DNA from: Campylobacterales bacterium
Lineage (GTDB): Bacteria; Campylobacterota; Campylobacteria; Campylobacterales; Nitratiruptoraceae
Direction of reading: 5' to 3'
DNA length: 10,399 nucleotides
Assembly: GCA_027068245.1 (NCBI GenBank)
Contig: JAMOUF010000134.1
Span: 1 to 10,399, forward strand
Numbering within the stretch: position 1 is the stretch's first letter; each line of letters begins with the position of its first letter. The notes under the pieces are model-generated. The model saw nothing but the letters and a program-made list of their open reading frames with translations. It was not told the origin of the DNA and ran no database searches. The position numbers and the translations under genes are program-made. Shown piece after piece: positions 1 to 6,281 of the stretch.

Positions 1-11
1 ACCCAAACCTC

Positions 12-23
12 TTATCCGGATAA
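12..23. promoter_or_regulatory. 12-bp perfect palindrome upstream of the response regulator
   Basis: TTATCCGGATAA is a perfect inverted repeat with no spacer, about 30 bases upstream of the -10-like element of the response regulator gene. It could be an operator, for example for autoregulation. It could also be the end of a feature belonging to the gene left of the window. Only its symmetry and position support it; no binding protein can be named. Confidence 0.25.
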
Positions 24-51
24 AAGTTTATTTAACAATTACTTAATTATT

Positions 52-57
52 TATAGT
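52..57 (+). promoter_or_regulatory. Possible -10 element for the response regulator
   Basis: TATAGT sits in a very AT-rich leader, 13 bases before the ATG at 71. If used, transcription would begin about 64-66 and the mRNA would have almost no leader. That would fit the absence of any Shine-Dalgarno-like sequence before this start. The AT-rich background makes chance matches common, so this is a weak call. Confidence 0.25.
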
Positions 58-70
58 TATATTTTCATTT

Positions 71-736
71 ATGAAAAGAAAAATATTACTACTGGAAGAC
101 GACATACTTTTGGCTCAGACACTAATCGACATATTGGAAGATAGCTACAGTATAGAACATGCAAAAAACGGTCTGGAGGCTCTGGAGAAAAACTTCAACA
201 AAAATTACGACCTCTACCTTCTTGATATAAACGTTCCCAGACTGGGCGGAGATGAGTTTTTAAGGCATCTAAGGGAGAAGGGCGATACGACCCCGGCCAT
301 TTTCATAACCTCTTACAACACCATCGAGAAACTAAAAGAGGGTTTTGCCATAGGGGCCGACGACTATATCAAAAAACCTTTCGACACCGATGAGCTGCTC
401 TGCCGGATAGAGGCAGTTTTGAAACGCTATTTCAACATAAAAGACTATATAGAGCTCTCAAACGAGTGCAGATACGATTTTGGCGCCAGAACGCTTTACA
501 AAAAGGGTTCTCCAATCTACCTGCCGCCCAAAATCCTCAAACTTCTGGAGCTGCTCATAAAAAACCACGAAAGATGCACCACAAACGAAGAGATTATAAA
601 CCACCTGTGGCATCCAAGCGAGGAGTACAGTACAGGTTCTATTAGAATATATATAAACAAAATTAGAAACGTCATAGGAAAAGAGAAGATAATCAATGTG
701 AAAGGAGAGGGGTATATCCTGATGCTTAATGGATAA
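71..736 (+). CDS. OmpR/PhoB-family response regulator
   Basis: Two-component response regulator of 221 residues, the normal OmpR-family length. Residues 1-120 form a receiver domain: acidic pair D10/D11, phospho-acceptor D52 in the LLDINVP context, switch residue T80, and conserved K102 in the KKPF motif. Residues from about 130 to 221 form a winged-helix DNA-binding domain, with the typical GEGYIL hairpin near the end. It is a cytoplasmic transcription factor, activated by phosphorylation from a sensor kinase that is not in this window. It lies 51 bases before the start of the diheme cytochrome gene on the same strand, so it may control the envelope redox genes downstream; this is inferred from adjacency only. 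The ATG at 71 places M1 exactly where the family begins, yet no ribosome-binding site precedes it. Family assignment is secure; targets and signal are unknown. Confidence 0.93.
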   Translation: MKRKILLLEDDILLAQTLIDILEDSYSIEHAKNGLEALEKNFNKNYDLYLLDINVPRLGGDEFLRHLREKGDTTPAIFITSYNTIEKLKEGFAIGADDYIKKPFDTDELLCRIEAVLKRYFNIKDYIELSNECRYDFGARTLYKKGSPIYLPPKILKLLELLIKNHERCTTNEEIINHLWHPSEEYSTGSIRIYINKIRNVIGKEKIINVKGEGYILMLNG

Positions 737-751
737 TTAATGCACATTGAT

Positions 752-757
752 TATAAT
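752..757 (+). promoter_or_regulatory. -10 element (TATAAT) for the cytochrome operon
   Basis: A consensus TATAAT lies in the gap between the response regulator and the cytochrome gene. It predicts a transcription start near 764 and a leader of about 24 bases carrying the AAGGAG site. No good -35 is seen. Just upstream, AATG-CA-CATT (739-748) forms a short inverted repeat that could be part of a regulator site, although it is only 4 bp per arm. Confidence 0.5.
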
Positions 758-775
758 TTTTTACATCAAAATTTT

Positions 776-781
776 AAGGAG
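776..781 (+). promoter_or_regulatory. Ribosome-binding site fixing the cytochrome start at 788
   Basis: AAGGAG lies six bases before the ATG at 788. The reading frame is open from an earlier ATG at 740, but that ATG lies upstream of the TATAAT and has no ribosome site. Starting at 788 also puts a clean signal peptide at the N-terminus. Confidence 0.8.
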
Positions 782-787
782 AACATA

Positions 788-3196
788 ATGAGAAGAAAGT
801 TTATCGCTCTAGTGGCTGTGGCCGTGGGTGGAAGTGCCCTGTATGCAGTTCAGCCAAGTCCCGGGTATGTGGACTCTTTGGTAAACTACCTCAAAGGAAA
901 AAGCTTTACCGTTGATGGAAAGTATTTTACTTACGACTTCAATAAAAACAACGTCATAGACTACAACGACTGGATATATATCGCCAAAAATAACGAGATA
1001 TACAGACTTCTGGGCAAAACCCCAACCGAGCAGGACCCTTTTGGATGGCAACCCCTCTCAAATCTTCCCGCAGACCTGGATACGAATAAACCGGCGGGAT
1101 ATTTCATTTTTATCAATATGCCGCTGGACAAGGAACTTACCGGGACGAACGCCTTCTCATGGGTTTACGTTCCAAACGAAACGGATGACGGATACAAGCT
1201 GATGGGCGCTACCCCCAACCACAGGTTCGACTATCTGGATATCGATGGCGACAATACACCAGACCCCATACCTAACCTTGTTTTCAATGTAAACGGCGAT
1301 ACGGTAACGATAACCCAGCCCACACAAAGCCAGAATACCGGCTCGGCAAAGACCTACCTCTTCTACGGGGAGACCAACCACGCCACGCTGGCCGGATGGA
1401 AAAACGTGCGTGTCTTCGACCCCGAAAACCCTGACACCATACTGTATAAAAACGACGACACCACCGACTGCCGCAGACCTGAAGTCACCACCAGGTTCGA
1501 GAGTTTCGACCCCTCTACCATGAGCTACGGCGGTATGCATATGCAGACCCTGCACTTCGTTTCAAAAGGGTATCCATACTCGCTCTCCCTCCTCAAATCA
1601 GATGGCAAGCCCGTGGCCAAAAAGGTTGGAGATATCGAGCTTTACGTTCCAAAAGGTGCCAGATACACGAGCTTCGATTATTTGGGGACGAAACAGTATC
1701 TGATAGCCTCGGATAAAGACAAGAACAGCTATCTATACACTCCTGAGGGTGAAGTGGTTCCTTTTACGGGCAAGTCGCTGCTGGATATCAGCTATAAATC
1801 CTATGGCGAACCTGTGGACGGATACATAGTTACGGACAAAGACCAAAAAGAGCTTCAGCTCTGCACCACCGATATGCAGCAGTGCACCACAATCACAGCC
1901 TATACGAAAAGCGTGAAAAACATAGGCTCCATAGGCGGAACGGCAAAGAGCGTATATCTTATAGACAACGAGACATACCTCTTCGACAAATCCGGCGCCA
2001 AACTTGAAAAACTCAACGTAACCCTGCCTCCAAGGGTAGGCCACACCACTCCTTACGCTCTTAACGGACACTCTCTTTACTATGTAAAAGGGGAGGAGCT
2101 TTACAGATACGATATAGACGGGGACAAACTGCAAAAAATCTCCCAGGGGACCAAAACGGCGAGACTTAGAGCCTTTACGGACAAAATGGTGATTATGGGT
2201 GACGACGACTATCTATATGCCGCCGCAAAAGACGGTTCCACGCCTCAGGCCATTTTGCTGTCCCAGACCACAGAGACCAGAGGCCACAAATACAACACAT
2301 CCCTTGGAACCTCAAAATACTATATCTTCAACACATTCAGGGTTAAACCCGGAAGCGACAAAATGTATTTCAGAGCCTGCGCCATGTCAGACCAAAACGA
2401 TATCCAGTGCAAGGAGGACAGTTTCTGGGGCTCCACCATCATAGGAAGTCCTGATGGTAAACTCGATTTCGAAGCAAGCTATATCTACACTCCGCAAAAA
2501 TTTATCCGGATAGACAATACGGACAGTTACGGCGGCGGGGATGTAATGGCGGTAGATGCTAATAATCCTTTGGGAGAAGGGGTGAAGCTGGGTTCTGTGG
2601 AGTATTACAACTTCCAGACTTTCATCAATTCCGGATACAAGGATGAGATGGTCAACGACGGCGGTTATGCGATACTAAACGCCAAAAACGACATAACCTA
2701 TCAGTGCAATACATTTTTGGGAAATGTGGACAAAGGCGGCCTTTTGAAAAACATCTCCAACGAACCCGTTCCCTCTGACAGTGAAATCAACGGCGGACGC
2801 AGCCACTGCCACGGACGATACTGCGTAATATGCCACAGTTTCGCAGGGGGCAAAATATACTACTCATGGGACCCTGAAACCAAAAAATACAAAGACCTGA
2901 CTCCGGAAATGGCTGGTAAATACACCATCCAGTTCAAATTCGACAACGGCCAGACGCTAAGAGCGGCCATCAAAAAGGGAATGGGAGAGAACTTCAATAC
3001 GCCTTTGCAAAACCTTGCCGGCAAAAAATTTACGGCCCAGGTTATCAAAAGAGAGGACGGAACGGTCGTCAACAGCTCGGATGAATATTCACATGAAGGG
3101 GTGGAATACTTCGACTGTAACTACTGCCACTACAGATACGGCCCCAAAAACGGCGCACCTGGTGTAATCACCGTAGAGCCTATTCCGGAACAGTAA
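788..3196 (+). CDS. Secreted diheme c-type cytochrome-like protein, ~802 aa
   Basis: Large exported protein with two CXXCH haem c motifs near its C-terminus, C679-C682-H683 and C777-C780-H781. Residues 1-20 are a Sec signal peptide (basic MRRK, hydrophobic core, cleavage after A20). D50 to D61 match a 12-residue EF-hand/dockerin-type calcium loop, with acidic or Asn residues at positions 1, 3, 5, 9 and 12. The middle (about 270-530) has recurring short strand-like segments ending in acidic turns, suggestive of a beta-propeller, but I cannot assign a family. Cysteines C359/C366 and C531/C541 look like disulfide pairs, which fits the thioredoxin-like gene next door. The first haem motif is preceded by an extra C674-H675. 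The large non-haem N-terminal part suggests a specialised redox or binding protein rather than a simple electron shuttle. It is the first gene of the putative envelope redox operon. Haem attachment is inferred from motifs; the function is unknown. Confidence 0.75.
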   Translation: MRRKFIALVAVAVGGSALYAVQPSPGYVDSLVNYLKGKSFTVDGKYFTYDFNKNNVIDYNDWIYIAKNNEIYRLLGKTPTEQDPFGWQPLSNLPADLDTNKPAGYFIFINMPLDKELTGTNAFSWVYVPNETDDGYKLMGATPNHRFDYLDIDGDNTPDPIPNLVFNVNGDTVTITQPTQSQNTGSAKTYLFYGETNHATLAGWKNVRVFDPENPDTILYKNDDTTDCRRPEVTTRFESFDPSTMSYGGMHMQTLHFVSKGYPYSLSLLKSDGKPVAKKVGDIELYVPKGARYTSFDYLGTKQYLIASDKDKNSYLYTPEGEVVPFTGKSLLDISYKSYGEPVDGYIVTDKDQKELQLCTTDMQQCTTITAYTKSVKNIGSIGGTAKSVYLIDNETYLFDKSGAKLEKLNVTLPPRVGHTTPYALNGHSLYYVKGEELYRYDIDGDKLQKISQGTKTARLRAFTDKMVIMGDDDYLYAAAKDGSTPQAILLSQTTETRGHKYNTSLGTSKYYIFNTFRVKPGSDKMYFRACAMSDQNDIQCKEDSFWGSTIIGSPDGKLDFEASYIYTPQKFIRIDNTDSYGGGDVMAVDANNPLGEGVKLGSVEYYNFQTFINSGYKDEMVNDGGYAILNAKNDITYQCNTFLGNVDKGGLLKNISNEPVPSDSEINGGRSHCHGRYCVICHSFAGGKIYYSWDPETKKYKDLTPEMAGKYTIQFKFDNGQTLRAAIKKGMGENFNTPLQNLAGKKFTAQVIKREDGTVVNSSDEYSHEGVEYFDCNYCHYRYGPKNGAPGVITVEPIPEQ

Positions 3197-3203
3197 TAAA
3201 TAC

Positions 3204-3227
3204 AAAGAGGCCCTGCGTGCCTCTTTT
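3204..3227 (+). terminator. Hairpin with T-run between cytochrome and thioredoxin-like gene
   Basis: AAAGAGGC (3204-3211) pairs with GCCTCTTT (3219-3226) around a 7-base loop, and one further T follows. The stem is perfect over 8 bp, but the T-run is mostly inside the stem and only four long. It may therefore be a partial terminator or a 3' stabilising hairpin that lowers expression of the downstream genes. It ends just two bases before the AAAGGAG site (3229-3235) of the next gene. Confidence 0.55.
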
Positions 3228-3239
3228 CAAAGGAGTCAT

Positions 3240-3671
3240 ATGAAAAAGTTATTCATCATACTGTTAAGCTGTGCCGCACTTTTCGCCTATAAACCAGGTG
3301 ATGTGGTGGATGAAGATGTGGCCAAAAAACTGGGTCTTGATAATGGGAGGTATGTTGTCAGTTTCTTCGCCTCCTGGTGTCACTCTTGCCAAAAAGAGTT
3401 GCCGCTGCTGAACCGGTTGAACCTGCGAAACGCATCGGTTATCGGTGTGGACGTGGATGAGGATGAGGCTGCCGGAAGAGAGTTTCAACGCAAACTCGGC
3501 CTGAAGTTCAAAGTGCTGAACGACCCACAGGGTGAGGTAGTGTCGAAATTCAATCCGGTTGGCATCCCGGCCGTCTATATCATTAAAAACCGGAAAATTG
3601 AACATATGATTATAGGAGCCCAAAACGGAATAGACTCCAAAATCATAAACTTAGTGGAAAATTCCAGATGA
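3240..3671 (+). CDS. TlpA/thioredoxin-like periplasmic thiol-disulfide protein
   Basis: Protein of 143 residues with a signal peptide (KK followed by a hydrophobic core, probable cleavage after A16) and a thioredoxin fold of the TlpA/ResA kind. The redox site is W46-C47-H48-S49-C50, and P110 in the VGIP segment is the conserved cis-proline facing the active site. Such proteins reduce or exchange disulfides in the periplasm, often to keep haem-binding CXXCH cysteines or metal-site thiols reduced. Plausible clients here are the CXXCH protein just upstream and the Cys-rich lipoprotein just downstream; this is inferred from neighbourhood. C11 lies within the signal hydrophobic stretch, but its context (LLSC, very early) is a poor lipobox. 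AAAGGAG at 3229-3235 supports the ATG. Its stop overlaps the start of the next gene in ATGA, implying translational coupling. Confidence 0.88.
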   Translation: MKKLFIILLSCAALFAYKPGDVVDEDVAKKLGLDNGRYVVSFFASWCHSCQKELPLLNRLNLRNASVIGVDVDEDEAAGREFQRKLGLKFKVLNDPQGEVVSKFNPVGIPAVYIIKNRKIEHMIIGAQNGIDSKIINLVENSR

Positions 3672-3880
3672 GATGGCTGCTGCTGTTTGGTGTACTGTTT
3701 TTTACAGGCTGCACACTTGAAAACGTCAAACCCTGGCAAAAGGCCACACTCGCCAAAGACTCCTTCAATCAGGGAGCCTGCAGTAAAAACTATACCAAGT
3801 TTCAACAGCATGTATACTTCTCCAAAGAGGCCTCAAAAGGCGGCGGCGGAGTGGCCGGAGGAGGATGTGGATGCAACTAA
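3668..3880 (+). CDS. DUF4266-type small lipoprotein with Gly/Cys C-terminal tail
   Basis: A 70-residue lipoprotein. A short hydrophobic leader ends in F-T-G-C15, a usable lipobox, so the mature protein would begin with a lipidated Cys and have only about 56 residues. The mature part opens with the VKPWQKATLAK segment that I recognise from the DUF4266 family. It ends with HVYFSKEAS, a Gly-rich stretch, and a final G-G-G-C67-G-C69-N. C38 is an additional cysteine that I do not recall as typical of the family. The function of the family is unknown to me. The closely spaced C-terminal thiols suggest metal binding, a cofactor attachment or a redox role. It starts within the ATGA shared with the thioredoxin-like gene, and its end overlaps the start of the barrel gene, so the three are very likely translated as a set. 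Confidence 0.85.
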   Translation: MRWLLLFGVLFFTGCTLENVKPWQKATLAKDSFNQGACSKNYTKFQQHVYFSKEASKGGGGVAGGGCGCN

Positions 3881-5013
3881 GAGCGATTGCCTTGAGCGCC
3901 CTGCTACTCTCCTCGGCTTATGCCTCCGACGAGGTGAGCTTCAACTATATCTACTACGACGAGGACAGCGGGCGGACCACTATAAAATCTCCTCATCTCT
4001 ATTTGAAAAAGGAGTTCGGCGCCGACTATGTAAGTGAATTCTCCTACACATACGACTCGGTTTCCGGAGCCAGCCCAACATACTATGACGCTTCCAGCGG
4101 GGCCTCGGCCAAAATACCCGAAGGGGTGCTCTATCCGGAAGACATCGTCTACGGAGATATCCCATACGAGGATGAAAGAAGGGCTTACAGCCTCCTTCTT
4201 ACCAAGCGTATGCCAAAAACCAGGGACGAGCTCTCCGTGGGGTGGAGTTTTTCCAAAGAGAACGACTACATATCCAGGGAGATTTCACTGCAGTATCTTC
4301 ACTATACCGACTATACAAAAAACCGCTCCCTTACGCTTGGAGTATCCTATCAGCACAACAATCCAAAAGTATCGTGCTACCTCAACCCCGGATACTGCGA
4401 CAGCACGACGGGCGCCAGCGTAAAGACGGAAAAGCTCGATGTAGTCACCATAGAGGCCGGAGTGACCCAGATACTCACCAAAGACTCCCTGATAAAAGGA
4501 AGCCTATTTTACATTGGAGAGGACGGCTACCTCTCAAATCCCTATATGAGAGTCGTTAGATATTACGACAGCTACTCGCCCATATTGGCTCCGGAGCGCA
4601 AACCGGAGGAGAGAAACGCATACGGAACTTTGCTGGAGTATAAAAAATCGTGGCAAAACGGCTACTTTGCACAGTTGTCCTACAGGCTCTACCACGACGA
4701 CTGGGAGATAACCTCCCATACGGCGCAAAGCTCCGTTACGAAAGAGTGGGCCAAGGGCCTGGCGGCTACTTTTAAACTGCGGCTATACCACCAGAGCTCG
4801 GCATATTTTTACAACGGCAGTATCGACTACTTCACGGACCAAAAATATGCTTCCAGTGACAGACGGCTCAGCAGTTTCAGCTCATTCGAGTCCACCCTCT
4901 GTTTCAAGTTCCCTATAAATGATACAATTACAGTTGATTTGGAGGGAAGTTACTACCACCAAAAATATTTCGACTCGATATACGGCTCGATAGGAGTTAA
5001 ATATAGCTTTTAG
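3871..5013 (+). CDS. DUF3570-family outer-membrane beta-barrel protein
   Basis: Protein of 380 residues with a signal peptide (cleavage probably after A18) and alternating polar/aromatic strands throughout. Its last residue is Phe (GVKYSF), the usual C-terminal signal for outer-membrane barrel assembly. The N-terminal region matches what I know of DUF3570: an early segment running from the acidic DEDSGR to IKSP, then VSGASPTYYDASSGAS. Three D-x-x-[S/T]-G-A-S motifs occur at 62-68, 73-79 and 177-183. C169 and C176 may form a disulfide next to the third. I chose ATG 3871 because GGAGGAGG (3857-3864) is six bases upstream; an in-frame ATG at 3865 abuts that site and would add only two residues. 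The start overlaps the end of the lipoprotein gene. Probable role: outer-membrane component of the redox module, perhaps partnering the lipoprotein. Function is otherwise unknown. Confidence 0.87.
   Translation: MQLRAIALSALLLSSAYASDEVSFNYIYYDEDSGRTTIKSPHLYLKKEFGADYVSEFSYTYDSVSGASPTYYDASSGASAKIPEGVLYPEDIVYGDIPYEDERRAYSLLLTKRMPKTRDELSVGWSFSKENDYISREISLQYLHYTDYTKNRSLTLGVSYQHNNPKVSCYLNPGYCDSTTGASVKTEKLDVVTIEAGVTQILTKDSLIKGSLFYIGEDGYLSNPYMRVVRYYDSYSPILAPERKPEERNAYGTLLEYKKSWQNGYFAQLSYRLYHDDWEITSHTAQSSVTKEWAKGLAATFKLRLYHQSSAYFYNGSIDYFTDQKYASSDRRLSSFSSFESTLCFKFPINDTITVDLEGSYYHQKYFDSIYGSIGVKYSF
4992..4996 (+). promoter_or_regulatory. Shine-Dalgarno-like AGGAG that may set an unusual ApbE start
   Basis: AGGAG lies inside the last codons of the barrel gene. 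Six bases downstream is ATA (5003), in frame with the ApbE gene and followed by codons reading AFRHTYRFEA before the ATG at 5036. The first standard ATG has only GAGG two bases away, which is too close. The ATA may be the real start codon, or an ATG altered by mutation or sequencing error. Confidence 0.4.
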
Positions 5014-5035
5014 ACATACATACAGGTTCGAGGCG

Positions 5036-5824
5036 ATGAGCACGGAGTGTGAGCTCCAGCTCTTCTGCCCCAAACCAAAAGCGGACAGGTGTGCACAGGC
5101 CATCGTCAAAGAGGCCAAACGGATAGAAAAAAAGTACAGTTTCTACAACCCCTCATCCGTTTTAAGCCGTATCAATACAAGAGAGAACCAGATTTTGGAC
5201 CAGGAGACAAAAAACCTGCTTCAAATGGCAAAGCACTACTATGAAGTTACCGGCGGTCTGTTCGACGTAACCGTGGCTACCCTCAAAGTGTGCTACAGAT
5301 ATAAAACCACAAAGGAGCTGGAAACCTGTCTCAAATCTATGCTGCCATATGTGGGAGCCCACAGGTTCAAGGTGGTGAAGAACAAAATCATATTCGACAA
5401 CCCCTATACGAAGATAGACCTGGGTGGTTTTGCCAAAGAGTATGCGGTTGACAGGGCTTTGCTGGAGGTAAAGAAGATGAAAATACCCTCAGCTATCATC
5501 AATTTTGGAGGCGATATCTATATACACGGTAAAAAACCGGACCTCAAAGAGTTCAAAATAGGCATAAAAGACCCCAGAAATCCTCAAAGATTCATAAAAT
5601 TCCTTGAACTTTCAGACTGTGCCGTAACCACATCGGCGCACTATGAGCGTTCCATCACCATAGAGGGGCGTTCCCACTCCCACATCATATCCCCGCGCGG
5701 TTTTTCGAAAGCCCTCTCAACCACGGTTATAGCACCCAGCGCGCTCGAGGCCGGGGTATATTCCACCGCCCTTTCCATAGAGGGCTGCCTGGCCTCGCCA
5801 CACAGGGTACTTTTTATATATTAA
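5036..5824 (+). CDS. apbE: ApbE-type FAD:protein FMN transferase, short form
   Basis: Mg-dependent enzyme family that splits FAD and joins FMN covalently to Ser/Thr of target proteins. Numbered from the ATG at 5036, the visible signatures are GGLFDVTV (73-80), K126[13 protein letters not shown], the INFGGD flavin loop (155-160), VTTSAHYER (197-205) and SHIISPR (215-221). Length is 262 residues, shorter than the usual 300-350. There is no signal peptide or lipobox, unlike most ApbE proteins of Gram-negative bacteria. In-frame codons upstream of the ATG (RHTYRFEA) match the normal first strand of the family, so the true start is probably upstream, perhaps ATA 5003. Near the end, the Asp expected in the A-D-A-x-[AS]-T metal motif appears as G240 (EAGVYST), while T244 is kept. 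It follows the barrel gene by about 22 bases. Family is confident; activity less so. Confidence 0.85.
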   Translation: MSTECELQLFCPKPKADRCAQAIVKEAKRIEKKYSFYNPSSVLSRINTRENQILDQETKNLLQMAKHYYEVTGGLFDVTVATLKVCYRYKTTKELETCLKSMLPYVGAHRFKVVKNKIIFDNPYTKIDLGGFAKEYAVDRALLEVKKMKIPSAIINFGGDIYIHGKKPDLKEFKIGIKDPRNPQRFIKFLELSDCAVTTSAHYERSITIEGRSHSHIISPRGFSKALSTTVIAPSALEAGVYSTALSIEGCLASPHRVLFIY

Positions 5825-6276
5825 TCCTCATCCTCTTCATCCTCGTGCTCATCACCCTTTGTGCCGAAAGTGCGTTTGAGCCCTTCTATCAGCATCTTTT
5901 TCTCTTCGGGCGTGAGCCTGGCTTCCGGATGCATCCAAAGATATGGCTTTGGTGGCATTTCACCCTCTGCCAACTCTTCTGCGGCCTCATCGCCCTTATT
6001 TTTCTTCTGCACTCCCCAGGCCGAGACGTTGAAGTGTCTGCGCCCCTCCATCACGTCGTAATAAACGAGCCAGGAAATCGGAGCTATATTGCTGTACCAG
6101 GGCCATTTGGTCTCATGGGAGTGGCAGTCTCCACAGGCTCTCATAAAGAGCTCCCTGGTCTTTGGACTGTCCCACTGGGGCTCGGATATCACCGGTGGAT
6201 TCGTATGGTCCTTGCCGTATGGAATGAACTGGATTAAAATAAAAATAACGACCAGTGCTATCAAAAATTTCTTCAT
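5821..6276 (-). CDS. Membrane-anchored mono-haem protein (Haem_bd-like)
   Basis: Protein of 151 residues with one N-terminal hydrophobic segment (about 4-20). It has no obvious cleavage site, so it is probably anchored with its body in the periplasm. The haem c motif is C48-G-D-C51-H52 in the context [18 protein letters not shown]. That context, with the later [13 protein letters not shown] and MPP (M107) segments, fits the small haem-binding domain family Haem_bd. M107 is a reasonable second axial ligand. The C-terminus is strongly acidic ([11 protein letters not shown]). It likely passes electrons in the periplasm; partners are not shown. AAAGGAGG (minus strand, 6289-6282) precedes the ATG and lies in one arm of a long inverted repeat. 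It is downstream of amt on the same strand, with 75 bases between them. Its stop codon overlaps that of ApbE, which converges on it. Confidence 0.85.
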   Translation of the reverse strand: MKKFLIALVVIFILIQFIPYGKDHTNPPVISEPQWDSPKTRELFMRACGDCHSHETKWPWYSNIAPISWLVYYDVMEGRRHFNVSAWGVQKKNKGDEAAEELAEGEMPPKPYLWMHPEARLTPEEKKMLIEGLKRTFGTKGDEHEDEEDED

Positions 6277-6281
6277 AGGCG

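Noticed and set aside
740..787. Upstream ATG at 740 extending the cytochrome frame by 16 residues
   Set aside because: It lies before the TATAAT at 752-757, has no ribosome site, and would put a charged stretch before a clean signal peptide that starts at 788 behind AAGGAG.
2502..2512. TTATCCGGATA inside the cytochrome gene repeats 11 bases of the palindrome at 12-23
   Set aside because: It is in the middle of a coding frame and explained by codons for an Ile-Arg-Ile stretch; one shared 11-mer in 10 kb is weak evidence for a binding site.
3261..3275. Possible lipobox (LLSC) making the thioredoxin-like protein a lipoprotein
   Set aside because: The Cys is only residue 11 and position -2 is Leu, which is atypical; an ordinary signal peptide cleaved after A16 fits better.
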